From assembly GCA_002421685.1 (NCBI GenBank), contig DISB01000007.1, forward strand, positions 1-64,000: a DNA stretch of 64,000 bases. Direction: 5' to 3'. Under the pieces are notes generated by a model that was not told where the DNA came from, did no database searches, and saw only the letters and a program-made list of their open reading frames with translations. The translations under genes and the position numbers were made by a program. This stretch comes from Bacteroidetes bacterium UBA6221 (GTDB lineage: Bacteria > Bacteroidota > Bacteroidia > Chitinophagales > Chitinophagaceae). Positions 33,155-40,842 of this stretch are shown here, piece by piece. Every line of letters begins with the position of its first letter. Within the stretch, counting starts at the first letter, position 1.

Positions 33155-34927
33155 TTAAAAAACGAATTTTCGTTCGGCAATAAGTTTTTCTGCTATGCGC
33201 CGCCTTGCGTCTTTGGTATTTAGCGGAGCCACTTTTGTGAACCTTTTTATGCCCAGCAGCATCATTCTTTGTTCATCACCGTCCGCAAAAGCGTTCACGG
33301 CATTTTTGCCGGCGTGGTTGATACGGTCGGCAGCATCGTTGATAAACACCCTTGTTGCGTCAAGGGCTATAGCCGCCTTGTCGCCCTGCAGCTTCATGCT
33401 GCGCAGCAGCATGCTTTCGGCCATAAAAGTATCTATCAGCATATCGGCAAGGTACATCAGCACTTCCTGTTCCTGTTCGAGCTTCATCATCAGCTTTTGC
33501 ACAGCGGCCCCCGCGCACATCAATATGGCCTTTTTGAAGTTTGTAATTGCCTTACGTTCGGCTGCAAACGCTGTTGTATCCTCTTCAAAGTCGGGCACGC
33601 TCATGAGCTCCTTCTGCACAGCCATAGCAGGCTTCATCAGGTCTATGCGTCCTTTCATAGCGCGTTTCAGGTACATGTCCAGTATCAACAGGCGGTTTAT
33701 TTCGTTGGTTCCTTCAAATATCCGGTTGATACGGCTGTCCCTGTATGCCCTCGAAATATTGTATTCATCAGAAAAGCCGTTGCCGCCGTGTATCTGTACG
33801 CCTTCATCCACCACATAGTCCAGGCTCTCAGAGCCAAGTACTTTCAGCATAGCGCATTCTATGGCGTACTCTTCAGCAGCTCCCAGCATAGTTTCTTCTT
33901 CCGGTTTCCCTGCCGTATGCAGCTCTCCTTCTTTATCGGCTATCCACTTGGCCGTGCGGTACAGGGCGCTTTCTGTTGCAAACAGGCGTATGGCCATTTC
34001 TGCAAGTTTGTGCTGAACAGCGCCGAATGAGGCTATGGGTTTTTGAAACTGCTCGCGGGTAGCGGCATAGTTGATTGTGGTATTCAATGCACGTTTTCCC
34101 CCGCCCAGTGCCGCTGCGCAAAGTTTCAGCCTGCCGATGTTCAGGATGTTGAAGGCTATGATATGTCCGCGGCCTGTTTCTCCCAGCAGGTTTTCGGCGG
34201 GTACTTTGCAGTTTTCGAAAAATACCTGGCGCGTACTGGAGCCTTTAATGCCCATTTTATGTTCTTCTTCGCCAAAGCTCAGTCCTTCCGTTCCGCGCTC
34301 AACTATAAAGGCGCTGAACTTATCGCCATCTACCTTGGCAAATACGGTAAATATGTCAGCAAAACCTGCATTGGTTATCCATATTTTCTGGCCATTAATA
34401 AGATAATGTTTCCCATCGTCGGTGAGCCTGGCTGATGTTTTGCCGCTCAGCGCGTCTGAGCCGGCGTTGGGTTCCGTAAGGGCATATGCGCCCTTTAGCT
34501 CGCCCGTAGCAAGCTTTGGTATATATTTTTGTTTTTGTTCTTCTGTGCCAAAATAGAGGATAGGCAACGAGCCGATGCCGTTGTGCGCTGCCATTGCTAC
34601 GGCAAATGAATGTCCGCCGCCCAATGCCTCGTTGATAAGTGTGGCGGTAACAAAGTCCTCATTCAGCCCGCCGTATTTTTCAGGAAAGGTGGCCCCCAGC
34701 AAACCCAGTTCGCCGGCTTTGTCCAGCAGGGATACCATCAGTCCTTCTTTTTGTTTGTCAATATCTATTATATGCGGAATAACTTCTTTATCCAGGAAGT
34801 CATGGCATGTTTGTTCTATCATGCGTTGCTCGTCGCTGAAATCCTCCGGGGTAAAAGTCTGTTCCGGTAAGGATTCGTTGATGAGAAAACTTCCGCCCGG
34901 TATTGTTTTCATTCCTGTATGTTCCAT
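33155..34927 (-). CDS. Acyl-CoA dehydrogenase
   Basis: The 590-residue protein is an FAD-dependent acyl-CoA dehydrogenase with an extra C-terminal domain, as in the very-long-chain and ACAD9 type and in many Bacteroidota. Conserved pieces are AYALTEPNAGSDALSGKTSA, WITNAGFADIFTVFA, the QIHGGNGFSDEYNISRAYRDSRI stretch and FEGTNEINR. The additional 180 C-terminal residues are alpha-helical. It carries out the first step of fatty acid beta-oxidation. Electron-transfer flavoprotein genes, often near it in other genomes, are not in the window. An in-frame ATG at 34912 is an alternative start. Confidence 0.92.
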   Translation of the reverse strand: MEHTGMKTIPGGSFLINESLPEQTFTPEDFSDEQRMIEQTCHDFLDKEVIPHIIDIDKQKEGLMVSLLDKAGELGLLGATFPEKYGGLNEDFVTATLINEALGGGHSFAVAMAAHNGIGSLPILYFGTEEQKQKYIPKLATGELKGAYALTEPNAGSDALSGKTSARLTDDGKHYLINGQKIWITNAGFADIFTVFAKVDGDKFSAFIVERGTEGLSFGEEEHKMGIKGSSTRQVFFENCKVPAENLLGETGRGHIIAFNILNIGRLKLCAAALGGGKRALNTTINYAATREQFQKPIASFGAVQHKLAEMAIRLFATESALYRTAKWIADKEGELHTAGKPEEETMLGAAEEYAIECAMLKVLGSESLDYVVDEGVQIHGGNGFSDEYNISRAYRDSRINRIFEGTNEINRLLILDMYLKRAMKGRIDLMKPAMAVQKELMSVPDFEEDTTAFAAERKAITNFKKAILMCAGAAVQKLMMKLEQEQEVLMYLADMLIDTFMAESMLLRSMKLQGDKAAIALDATRVFINDAADRINHAGKNAVNAFADGDEQRMMLLGIKRFTKVAPLNTKDARRRIAEKLIAERKFVF

Positions 34928-35052
34928 ATTCTTTCCTTTGCTTATGAAATTACATAAAATTGTGCCTCACAGTTGTTAATTTATTCTGTCATTCACGCCG
35001 AACAGGTTGTTATAACCCCTGTTTTTGCGGTATCTTGCCTGCCGGATTTCCA

Positions 35053-36195
35053 ATGCTTGTAATCGTTTACATATCACTGATAGTAACGTTGCTATATGTT
35101 TGCCTGGTGATATTATATCGTGTAGGCTGGCTGCGGCAACAGGAATTCGTATTGCCACAGAATTATCGCCCTGCTACAAAAATATCGGTTATAGTGCCCG
35201 CCCGCAATGAGGAAAATCACATTGGCGACTGTATCAGGTCCATCATTGCGCAGGATTATCCCGCGCACTTATTGGAGATAATTGTTGTGGACGACCACTC
35301 AACGGATAGAACTCCGCAAATAATACAGGGCATTGAGGCAAAAAACCTCCGGTACGTTGAATTAAGAAAGTACCTGGACAATGATGGTAAGATAACTGCA
35401 TATAAGAAACTGGCTCTCGCGACAGGAATAGCTGAGAGTACAAGTGAATTAATAGTAACCACCGATGCCGATTGCACTATGGGTAGTGAATGGTTGAAAC
35501 ATATAGCTGCTATCTACGAAAGTGATAAGCCTGTAATGGTCGTAGCTCCTGTTGACTTTGCCTGTAATAGCAGTGTGGTCCAGCTATTCCAGTCCCTAGA
35601 TTTTATGAGTATGCAAGGAATAACGGCTGCTACATTGCGCCTGAAGCTAGGCAATATGTGCAATGGCGCCAACCTTGCATTTGCGCGATCGGCTTACGAC
35701 CATGTGGGGGGATACGAGGGTATAGACCATATAGCATCCGGAGACGATTACCTGTTGATGATGAAATTGAATAAAGCCTACCCTGGGGCCATCAGCTATC
35801 TCAAGTCAGGGGAAGCAATTGTATATACACCCCCGCAACCCGACTGGAGAAGTTTTTTGCGACAGCGCATACGCTGGGCGTCCAAGTCGGGTAAATATGA
35901 CGATAATAAGATGACAGCGATACTGGCGTTGGTTTACCTATTCAACTTGTCATTCCTCGCACTATTGGTCACAGCTTTCTTCAATAGCAGCTATTTCCTG
36001 GTACTTGGGATAATGTTTGTGGTAAAGACACTGGTTGAATTAATATATCTCTACCCGGTTGCGCATTTTTTTAATAAACGCCGCCAGTTGTGGATATTTC
36101 CTTTGTTGCAGCCAATTCATATTCTATACATAGTACTGGCAGGGTTTCTTGGTTTTGTTGGCGTGTACCAGTGGAAGGGCAGAAAAGTGAGGTAG
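35053..36195 (+). CDS. Membrane-associated family 2 glycosyltransferase
   Basis: The 380-residue protein has one N-terminal membrane segment, a GT-A catalytic domain, and three more membrane segments at the C terminus. Motifs are KISVIVPARNEE near residue 45, VVDDHSTD, the acceptor-side TTDADC (DxD type) and the processive-type RQRIRW. It therefore resembles cellulose-synthase-like or ceramide-glucosyltransferase-like GT2 enzymes that build polysaccharide or glycolipid. The start at 35053 is chosen because the first membrane segment begins there; a start at 34960 would add 31 unlikely residues. The small membrane protein at 36236 follows 40 bases later. Confidence 0.87.
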   Translation: MLVIVYISLIVTLLYVCLVILYRVGWLRQQEFVLPQNYRPATKISVIVPARNEENHIGDCIRSIIAQDYPAHLLEIIVVDDHSTDRTPQIIQGIEAKNLRYVELRKYLDNDGKITAYKKLALATGIAESTSELIVTTDADCTMGSEWLKHIAAIYESDKPVMVVAPVDFACNSSVVQLFQSLDFMSMQGITAATLRLKLGNMCNGANLAFARSAYDHVGGYEGIDHIASGDDYLLMMKLNKAYPGAISYLKSGEAIVYTPPQPDWRSFLRQRIRWASKSGKYDDNKMTAILALVYLFNLSFLALLVTAFFNSSYFLVLGIMFVVKTLVELIYLYPVAHFFNKRRQLWIFPLLQPIHILYIVLAGFLGFVGVYQWKGRKVR

Positions 36196-36235
36196 GTATT
36201 ATGTACAATAATCGCGTCGTTTTGTATCTTTCGGT

Positions 36236-36646
36236 ATGCGCAGGATAATATATATTTCAATTCTGATCATCGTGGCAGTGGTAGCAGGGTATGTGTACTG
36301 GTATTATTATAATCCCTTCAGTGAAGGTTATCGTGAAGGTGTGCTGCAAAAATTCTCAAGAAAAGGGAATTTGTTTAAAACCCACGAAGGGGAAATGATA
36401 CAACTGGGCTTTGGACAGCGTACAGGCGGCGCCCTGAATGCACAATATTTCTACTTCAGCGTTACTGATATCAAACTGGCTGATTCGTTAGAGAACTGCC
36501 TGGGTAAAAGCGTAAAGCTGCATTATGTGCAGTATCGCCGAGCATTGCCATGGCGGGGCAATAAACACCCAGAAGAAGAAATTCCCAATGGTCAATATAT
36601 AGTTGACGCGGTGAGTGATGTCAGGGAAGTGGATAAGCATTATTGA
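36236..36646 (+). CDS. Small membrane-anchored protein of unknown function
   Basis: The 136-residue protein has an N-terminal membrane segment of about 20 residues and a soluble domain with NPFSEGYREGVLQKFSRKGNLFKTHEGE, a pattern common in Bacteroidota. Relatives are sometimes annotated as 6-phosphogluconate dehydrogenase, for which I see no support. The protein probably faces the periplasm. It follows the glycosyltransferase by 40 bases and may be in the same transcript. Its end overlaps the convergent methylase gene by seven bases. Function unknown. Confidence 0.72.
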   Translation: MRRIIYISILIIVAVVAGYVYWYYYNPFSEGYREGVLQKFSRKGNLFKTHEGEMIQLGFGQRTGGALNAQYFYFSVTDIKLADSLENCLGKSVKLHYVQYRRALPWRGNKHPEEEIPNGQYIVDAVSDVREVDKHY

Positions 36647-37338
36647 GCCAGCAACAGGAATACCGTGGGTTGTTTAGCCAGTTCCGGTTTTTGTTTTTTC
36701 CACTCCTTTACCGGTCTTGTTTTTATGTAGGCCCCGGGGGCTGTAATGTTCTGCGCTATACACAACAGCGTGTTGTCCCTGCAATGTTTCAGTAACTCAT
36801 CCAGCAGGACGTTGTTGCGGTAAGGGGTTTCTATGAATACCTGTGTCTGCTTTTCTTTTGCTGATCGTTGTTCCAGGTCTTTTATCGTTTTGCTTCGTGC
36901 AGGTTCTTTTAATGGTAAGTAACCGTTGAAGGCGAAGCTTTGCCCGTTCAGCCCCGACGCCATCAATGCCAACACGATGGAATTAGGACCGGTAAGCGGG
37001 ACGATTTCCGCATCTGATTCGTGGGCTTTTTGTACCAGCACAGAGCCGGGGTCTGCAATGCCGGGACAGCCCGCTTCGCTCATAACGCCTATATCATAGC
37101 CTTTATGCAGCCATTCTTTAAGGATAGCCATATCAGGCCCAGTATGTTTGTCTATTTCTGAAAATGATATTTCGTCGATGACAATAGACGGATGCAGGGA
37201 TTTGAGAAACCTGCGTGCCGTACGCACATTTTCCACGAAGTAATATCGCAGGCCTGCGGTTATGGTTTTTATTTCATCGCTTAATGTATGCAATGCGTCA
37301 TCTGCTATTGGTATGGGTACTAAATACAACCTGGCCAT
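36640..37338 (-). CDS. RsmI-like SAM-dependent methyltransferase
   Basis: The 232-residue protein belongs to the tetrapyrrole-methylase-like family that includes RsmI, the 16S rRNA C1402 2'-O-methyltransferase. Recognisable parts are ARLYLVPIPI at the start, GVMSEAGCPGIADPG, VPLTGPNSIVLALMASGLNGQSFAFNGYLP, and KQTQVFIETPYRN. It lacks the extra C-terminal part of full-length RsmI (about 280 residues). Many Bacteroidota carry this short form beside a separate full-length RsmI, so it may have a different target. The start at 37338 leads into the conserved sequence. It overlaps the previous gene and is divergent from the DNA glycosylase, 57 bases away. Confidence 0.85.
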   Translation of the reverse strand: MARLYLVPIPIADDALHTLSDEIKTITAGLRYYFVENVRTARRFLKSLHPSIVIDEISFSEIDKHTGPDMAILKEWLHKGYDIGVMSEAGCPGIADPGSVLVQKAHESDAEIVPLTGPNSIVLALMASGLNGQSFAFNGYLPLKEPARSKTIKDLEQRSAKEKQTQVFIETPYRNNVLLDELLKHCRDNTLLCIAQNITAPGAYIKTRPVKEWKKQKPELAKQPTVFLLLAQ

Positions 37339-37395
37339 AATACGATAAAAATACATCATTGTTTTTCAATCGCCTGCCTGTCGTAATTTTAACAG

Positions 37396-37995
37396 ATGTT
37401 ACCTGAAGATTTTTATACGCGAAAACACGTAGTGCAGATAGCCAAAGACTTATTGGGTAAAGTATTGGTGACAGATTTTGAAGAGGGACGAACATCCGGC
37501 ATAATAGTGGAAACAGAAGCATATGCAGGAGTAGGGGACAAGGCTTCTCATGCCTACGGCGGCAGGCGTACCACCCGTACCGAAACTATGTATAGCCGCG
37601 GCGGAGTAGCTTATGTATATCTATGCTATGGCATTCATCATTTATTCAATGTAGTGACCAACGTGCAGGATATACCCCATGCGATACTGGTACGCGCCAT
37701 CGAACCGCTGGAAGGCATAGATATAATGCTGGCGCGCCGCAACAAGGAAAAGTTGACACCACAGCTTACCGCAGGCCCGGGCGCTATGAGCCAGGCTCTT
37801 GGCATCAGCACCGGACATACCGGGCTGGCACTTAACACGCATATATTTATAGAAGACCGGGGCATAAAAGTGAGGAAGACTGATATTGTATCCGGTACGC
37901 GGGTAGGTGTTGCCTATGCCCTGGAAGATGCTTATTTGCCCTACCGGTTCTGGATAAAGGGCAATCCGTATGTGAGCAGGGGAAAAGGCTTATAA
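37396..37995 (+). CDS. mpg: DNA-3-methyladenine glycosylase
   Basis: The 199-residue enzyme is of the AAG/MPG type, which removes alkylated and deaminated purines. It has DLLGKVLVT at the start, the catalytic Glu in GIIVETEAYAGVGDKASHAYGGRRT, YVYLCYGIHHLFNVV with the tyrosine that flips the base, and the late LTAGPGAMSQALGIS stretch. The length and order are normal. It is divergent from the RsmI-like gene. A terminator lies between it and the PorP/SprF gene. Together with exonuclease III and the DinB-family gene it adds DNA repair capacity in the window. Confidence 0.93.
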   Translation: MLPEDFYTRKHVVQIAKDLLGKVLVTDFEEGRTSGIIVETEAYAGVGDKASHAYGGRRTTRTETMYSRGGVAYVYLCYGIHHLFNVVTNVQDIPHAILVRAIEPLEGIDIMLARRNKEKLTPQLTAGPGAMSQALGISTGHTGLALNTHIFIEDRGIKVRKTDIVSGTRVGVAYALEDAYLPYRFWIKGNPYVSRGKGL

Positions 37996-38010
37996 ACACT
38001 ATAAACAGAA

Positions 38011-38033
38011 AAGGGGTAGCATTGCCACCCCTT
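38011..38033. terminator. Bidirectional terminator
   Basis: Arms aaggggt and acccctt with loop agcattgcc lie between the convergent mpg and PorP/SprF genes. The minus-strand tail ttttctgttta is T-rich; the plus-strand tail ccttatta is weaker. It probably serves both genes. Confidence 0.6.
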
Positions 38034-38055
38034 CCTTATTATAGAAACCGATTAA

Positions 38056-39093
38056 TTAAAACTTAGGACAAGCGAAATTGTAAGTAGGCTGAGCTGCGCG
38101 CTTGTTAAAGCAGCCATTGTATATCAGTGATATTTCGTAACCGCCGTTACCGCTTGTAGCAGGTGCAAAGCTGGAAACGTTAACATCATAGCTGATGCCG
38201 AGTTTCATTTTTGACCATTCGAAACCTATATAAGGTGCGATAGCGTCAGCATAACGGTACCAACCACCTACGTAGAATATAGTGCTTTTTGAGAACTCCC
38301 TGTCATAGCCGGGGTTCAGTACAAAACCAATAGCTGCGCCGGCCATTACTTCAGAGGCAGAAGCCTGGCTTTGATACAAACCGCTTGCATACAATACCAG
38401 GTTCTCGTTCAGGTCGAAAGAACCACCCAGGTATGCTGAGTAACGCGGGCTGATAGTGTTGTTGTCGTTCAGGAAAGTTTCTGTGGGGGTTGTCAGGTGG
38501 TAATAAGAGAAACCAACATAAGCGGTAGCATGCTCAGATACACGGCCTGAATACATTAAACCTGCGTTGAAATCGGGGTAAGTAAGGTCTGCATTACCAA
38601 TAGTTTCGCTGGTAGTATAGCGGGTAGTGCCTGTTCCCTGGTCAAATTCGTCTTCAAAATCCAGTTTTGTAAAGTCTAAAGATTTCTGAACCAGTGCGCC
38701 TTGTATACCGATAGACAGTGTATGCTGTTTTTCATATCCCAATGCCTTGTGGTAAGCTACAGACAGGCCAACAGTAATGTTTTGAAGGCCGCCGCTGCCA
38801 GAACGGTCGTAGAAACCTAAAAGGCCCACGCCGAGAGCGTCTCCGTTACCTAAGGCGCCTTTCATAGTAGCCATATCATATGATATGGTGGCAGTTGTAT
38901 AGGGGTTTGAAGATACGCTGCCCCACTGGTTGCGGTAGTTGGCCGCAAGCCTTGCATCACATTGGGTGAGGCCTGTCAGGGCCGGGTTAAGTGTGAGCGG
39001 AGAGGCGAAATACTGTGTAAAGTGGGCATCTTGCGCCATGCCTGAAGTCGTGAATATCATCGCTACGCCTACACCTAATAATATTTTCTTCAT
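38056..39093 (-). CDS. PorP/SprF family type IX secretion system membrane protein
   Basis: The 345-residue protein has a signal peptide (MKKILLGVGVAMIFTTSGMAQ) and then the family start DAHFTQYFASPLTLNPALTG. The rest is a Gly- and aromatic-rich beta-barrel of about 14 strands. PorP/SprF proteins are outer membrane parts of the type IX secretion and gliding apparatus, or partners of large surface proteins. The typical partner gene (SprB-like adhesin or PorE/SprE-like) is not adjacent, so it may be a stand-alone family member. It is flanked by convergent mpg and, upstream on the same strand, upp. Confidence 0.9.
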   Translation of the reverse strand: MKKILLGVGVAMIFTTSGMAQDAHFTQYFASPLTLNPALTGLTQCDARLAANYRNQWGSVSSNPYTTATISYDMATMKGALGNGDALGVGLLGFYDRSGSGGLQNITVGLSVAYHKALGYEKQHTLSIGIQGALVQKSLDFTKLDFEDEFDQGTGTTRYTTSETIGNADLTYPDFNAGLMYSGRVSEHATAYVGFSYYHLTTPTETFLNDNNTISPRYSAYLGGSFDLNENLVLYASGLYQSQASASEVMAGAAIGFVLNPGYDREFSKSTIFYVGGWYRYADAIAPYIGFEWSKMKLGISYDVNVSSFAPATSGNGGYEISLIYNGCFNKRAAQPTYNFACPKF

Positions 39094-39194
39094 CTGGGTA
39101 AACTTTTAATTATGTTAATTTATCGGTTTCTGCACGGCAAAATAAGCCAAAATCTATTATTATGCAAGACGGGGGGTAGATTATTTTAGTTGGG

Positions 39195-39851
39195 TTACGA
39201 TTGTGTTTTTACGCCAAACGACAGGTCGCCCGCATCGCCCAGTCCCGGCACGATATACCCCCTGGCTGTCAGTTCCTCATCTATAGCCCCGGCCCATATA
39301 TAAGCATTAGGAAATTTACGTTTTACATGCTCAACGCCTTCGGTACAGGCTATTACCGACACCACATGCAATTGAGATGGTTCGCCGTTCTCCAGCAGCG
39401 ATTGTAAAGCCAGCACCAGCGAGGCGCCGGTGGCCAGCATGGGGTCGGACACAATTAAGGGTCTCCCTGCAATATCGGGACTGGTGACATAGTACTGCGC
39501 TATCTCAAATGAGCCATCCCGGTGGTGTTTCCTGTATCCTGCTATAAAAGCATTATCGGCATTGTCAAAGTAATTCATAATGCCCTGGTGCAGGGGCAGT
39601 CCCGCCCGTAGCAGGGTGGCCAGCACTGGCACCTGCTCCAATTGGTTGCACAGGGCTTCACCCATAGGTGTCTGAACATTGCGTTCTGCATAAGGTAGGT
39701 ATTTGCTGATTTCATAAGCGGCAATTTCACCTATACGCTCCATATTTCGCCTGAAGCGCATCCTGTCCTGCTGGATGTTGATATCCCTCACCTGGGCTAT
39801 CCAGTTGCAGAGTATTGAGTTTGTATCGCTGAGATTTGTAACCATCGGCAC
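39195..39851 (-). CDS. upp: Uracil phosphoribosyltransferase
   Basis: The 218-residue enzyme salvages uracil to UMP using PRPP. The PRPP-binding stretch is VSDPMLATGASLVLAL, and the C-terminal VPGLGDAGDLSFGVK supplies the uracil-contacting loop. The N-terminal part RDINIQQDRMRFRRNMERIGEIAAYEISKYLP is also typical. Length and order match the family. It stands upstream of the PorP/SprF gene and is divergent from uppS; a 229-bp gap separates them. The C-terminal part appears complete. Confidence 0.95.
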   Translation of the reverse strand: MPMVTNLSDTNSILCNWIAQVRDINIQQDRMRFRRNMERIGEIAAYEISKYLPYAERNVQTPMGEALCNQLEQVPVLATLLRAGLPLHQGIMNYFDNADNAFIAGYRKHHRDGSFEIAQYYVTSPDIAGRPLIVSDPMLATGASLVLALQSLLENGEPSQLHVVSVIACTEGVEHVKRKFPNAYIWAGAIDEELTARGYIVPGLGDAGDLSFGVKTQS

Positions 39852-40033
39852 TCGTTATGCGATTTAAATTATTGAAAATATTCAGAACCCCGAAATTTAT
39901 CTTTATATGATAGCGAAGTATTATTTATTAGGACGAACTTGTTAACAATCAATGATATACGGTTTAAAGCAGTTAAAGTAGCGTTAAACTGCTATGCCCA
40001 TATTTTGATAGGTAACAACAGGTTCTATTTTTG

Positions 40034-40041
40034 TACCTTTG
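40034..40041 (+). promoter_or_regulatory. Perfect Bacteroidota -7 element before the uppS operon
   Basis: TACCTTTG matches TAnnTTTG completely. A TTTG at 40004-40007 is 26 bases upstream, longer than the usual 17-23, so the -33 element is uncertain. Transcription would start about 33 bases before the uppS ATG. Confidence 0.5.
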
Positions 40042-40080
40042 CACGCATTTTATATTAGTCTAACAGCTATAAGCTACTAA

Positions 40081-40842
40081 ATGGATATATCTCAGTCACT
40101 GGACCGTAGCCGGTTGCCCCGCCACATAGCCATTATAATGGATGGGAATGGCAGGTGGGCGAAAGAGCGTGGCGAAGACCGTCTTTATGGTCACCACGAA
40201 GGTGTGGTAAGTGTTCGGGAAATAGTGAACACTTGCGGCGAACTGGGCATTGGTTACCTTACCCTCTATGCATTTTCTACAGAGAACTGGAACCGCCCGC
40301 AGGAGGAAGTGAACGCACTGATGGAACTGCTGGTAAATACTATCCGTAAAGAAGCCGAAGAACTGAAGAAGAATAACGTGTGCCTGCACGTGATAGGTGA
40401 TTTTGCCAGCCTGCCGGAGATATGCCAAAAAGAACTGAACGAAGCCAAAGAAATAACCAGCGCCAATACGGGGCTTAATTTGATACTGGCGCTTAGCTAT
40501 AGCTCACGTTGGGAAATAATGGAAGCAGCCAAGAAATTTGCGCAGGATGTAAAGGATGGAAAAGCGCAGCCCGGCGACCTGACGGATGAAATGTTTCATA
40601 AATACCTGGCAACGGCAGAGTTTCCCGACCCGGAACTGATGATACGCACCAGCGGCGAATCGAGGATCAGCAATTACCTGTTGTACCAGCTTGCCTATGC
40701 CGAGTTGTATTTTACCCCCGTACATTGGCCGGCCTTCAGGAAACAAAACTTGTACGAGGCATTGCTCGACTACCAGCAACGTGAACGCAGGTTTGGAAAA
40801 ACAAGTGAACAAATTCAAAAGAATTCAAGCCAGCATGTATAA
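40081..40842 (+). CDS. uppS: Isoprenyl transferase (undecaprenyl diphosphate synthase)
   Basis: The 253-residue enzyme condenses isopentenyl diphosphate onto farnesyl diphosphate to give the C55 lipid carrier for cell wall and glycan synthesis. The signature IAIIMDGNGRWAKERG has catalytic Asp21. LYAFSTENWNRP and the late PELMIRTSGESRISNYLLYQLAYAELYFTP are also typical. The gene begins the uppS-bamA-skp-skp operon. Its last eight bases overlap the bamA start codon, so the two are translationally coupled. The enzyme links the envelope operon to the glycosyltransferases further along. Confidence 0.96.
   Translation: MDISQSLDRSRLPRHIAIIMDGNGRWAKERGEDRLYGHHEGVVSVREIVNTCGELGIGYLTLYAFSTENWNRPQEEVNALMELLVNTIRKEAEELKKNNVCLHVIGDFASLPEICQKELNEAKEITSANTGLNLILALSYSSRWEIMEAAKKFAQDVKDGKAQPGDLTDEMFHKYLATAEFPDPELMIRTSGESRISNYLLYQLAYAELYFTPVHWPAFRKQNLYEALLDYQQRERRFGKTSEQIQKNSSQHV

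Noticed and set aside
36640..37338. Main RsmI of the genome
   Set aside because: The protein is about 50 residues shorter than full-length RsmI and lacks its C-terminal part; it looks like the separate short Bacteroidota form.
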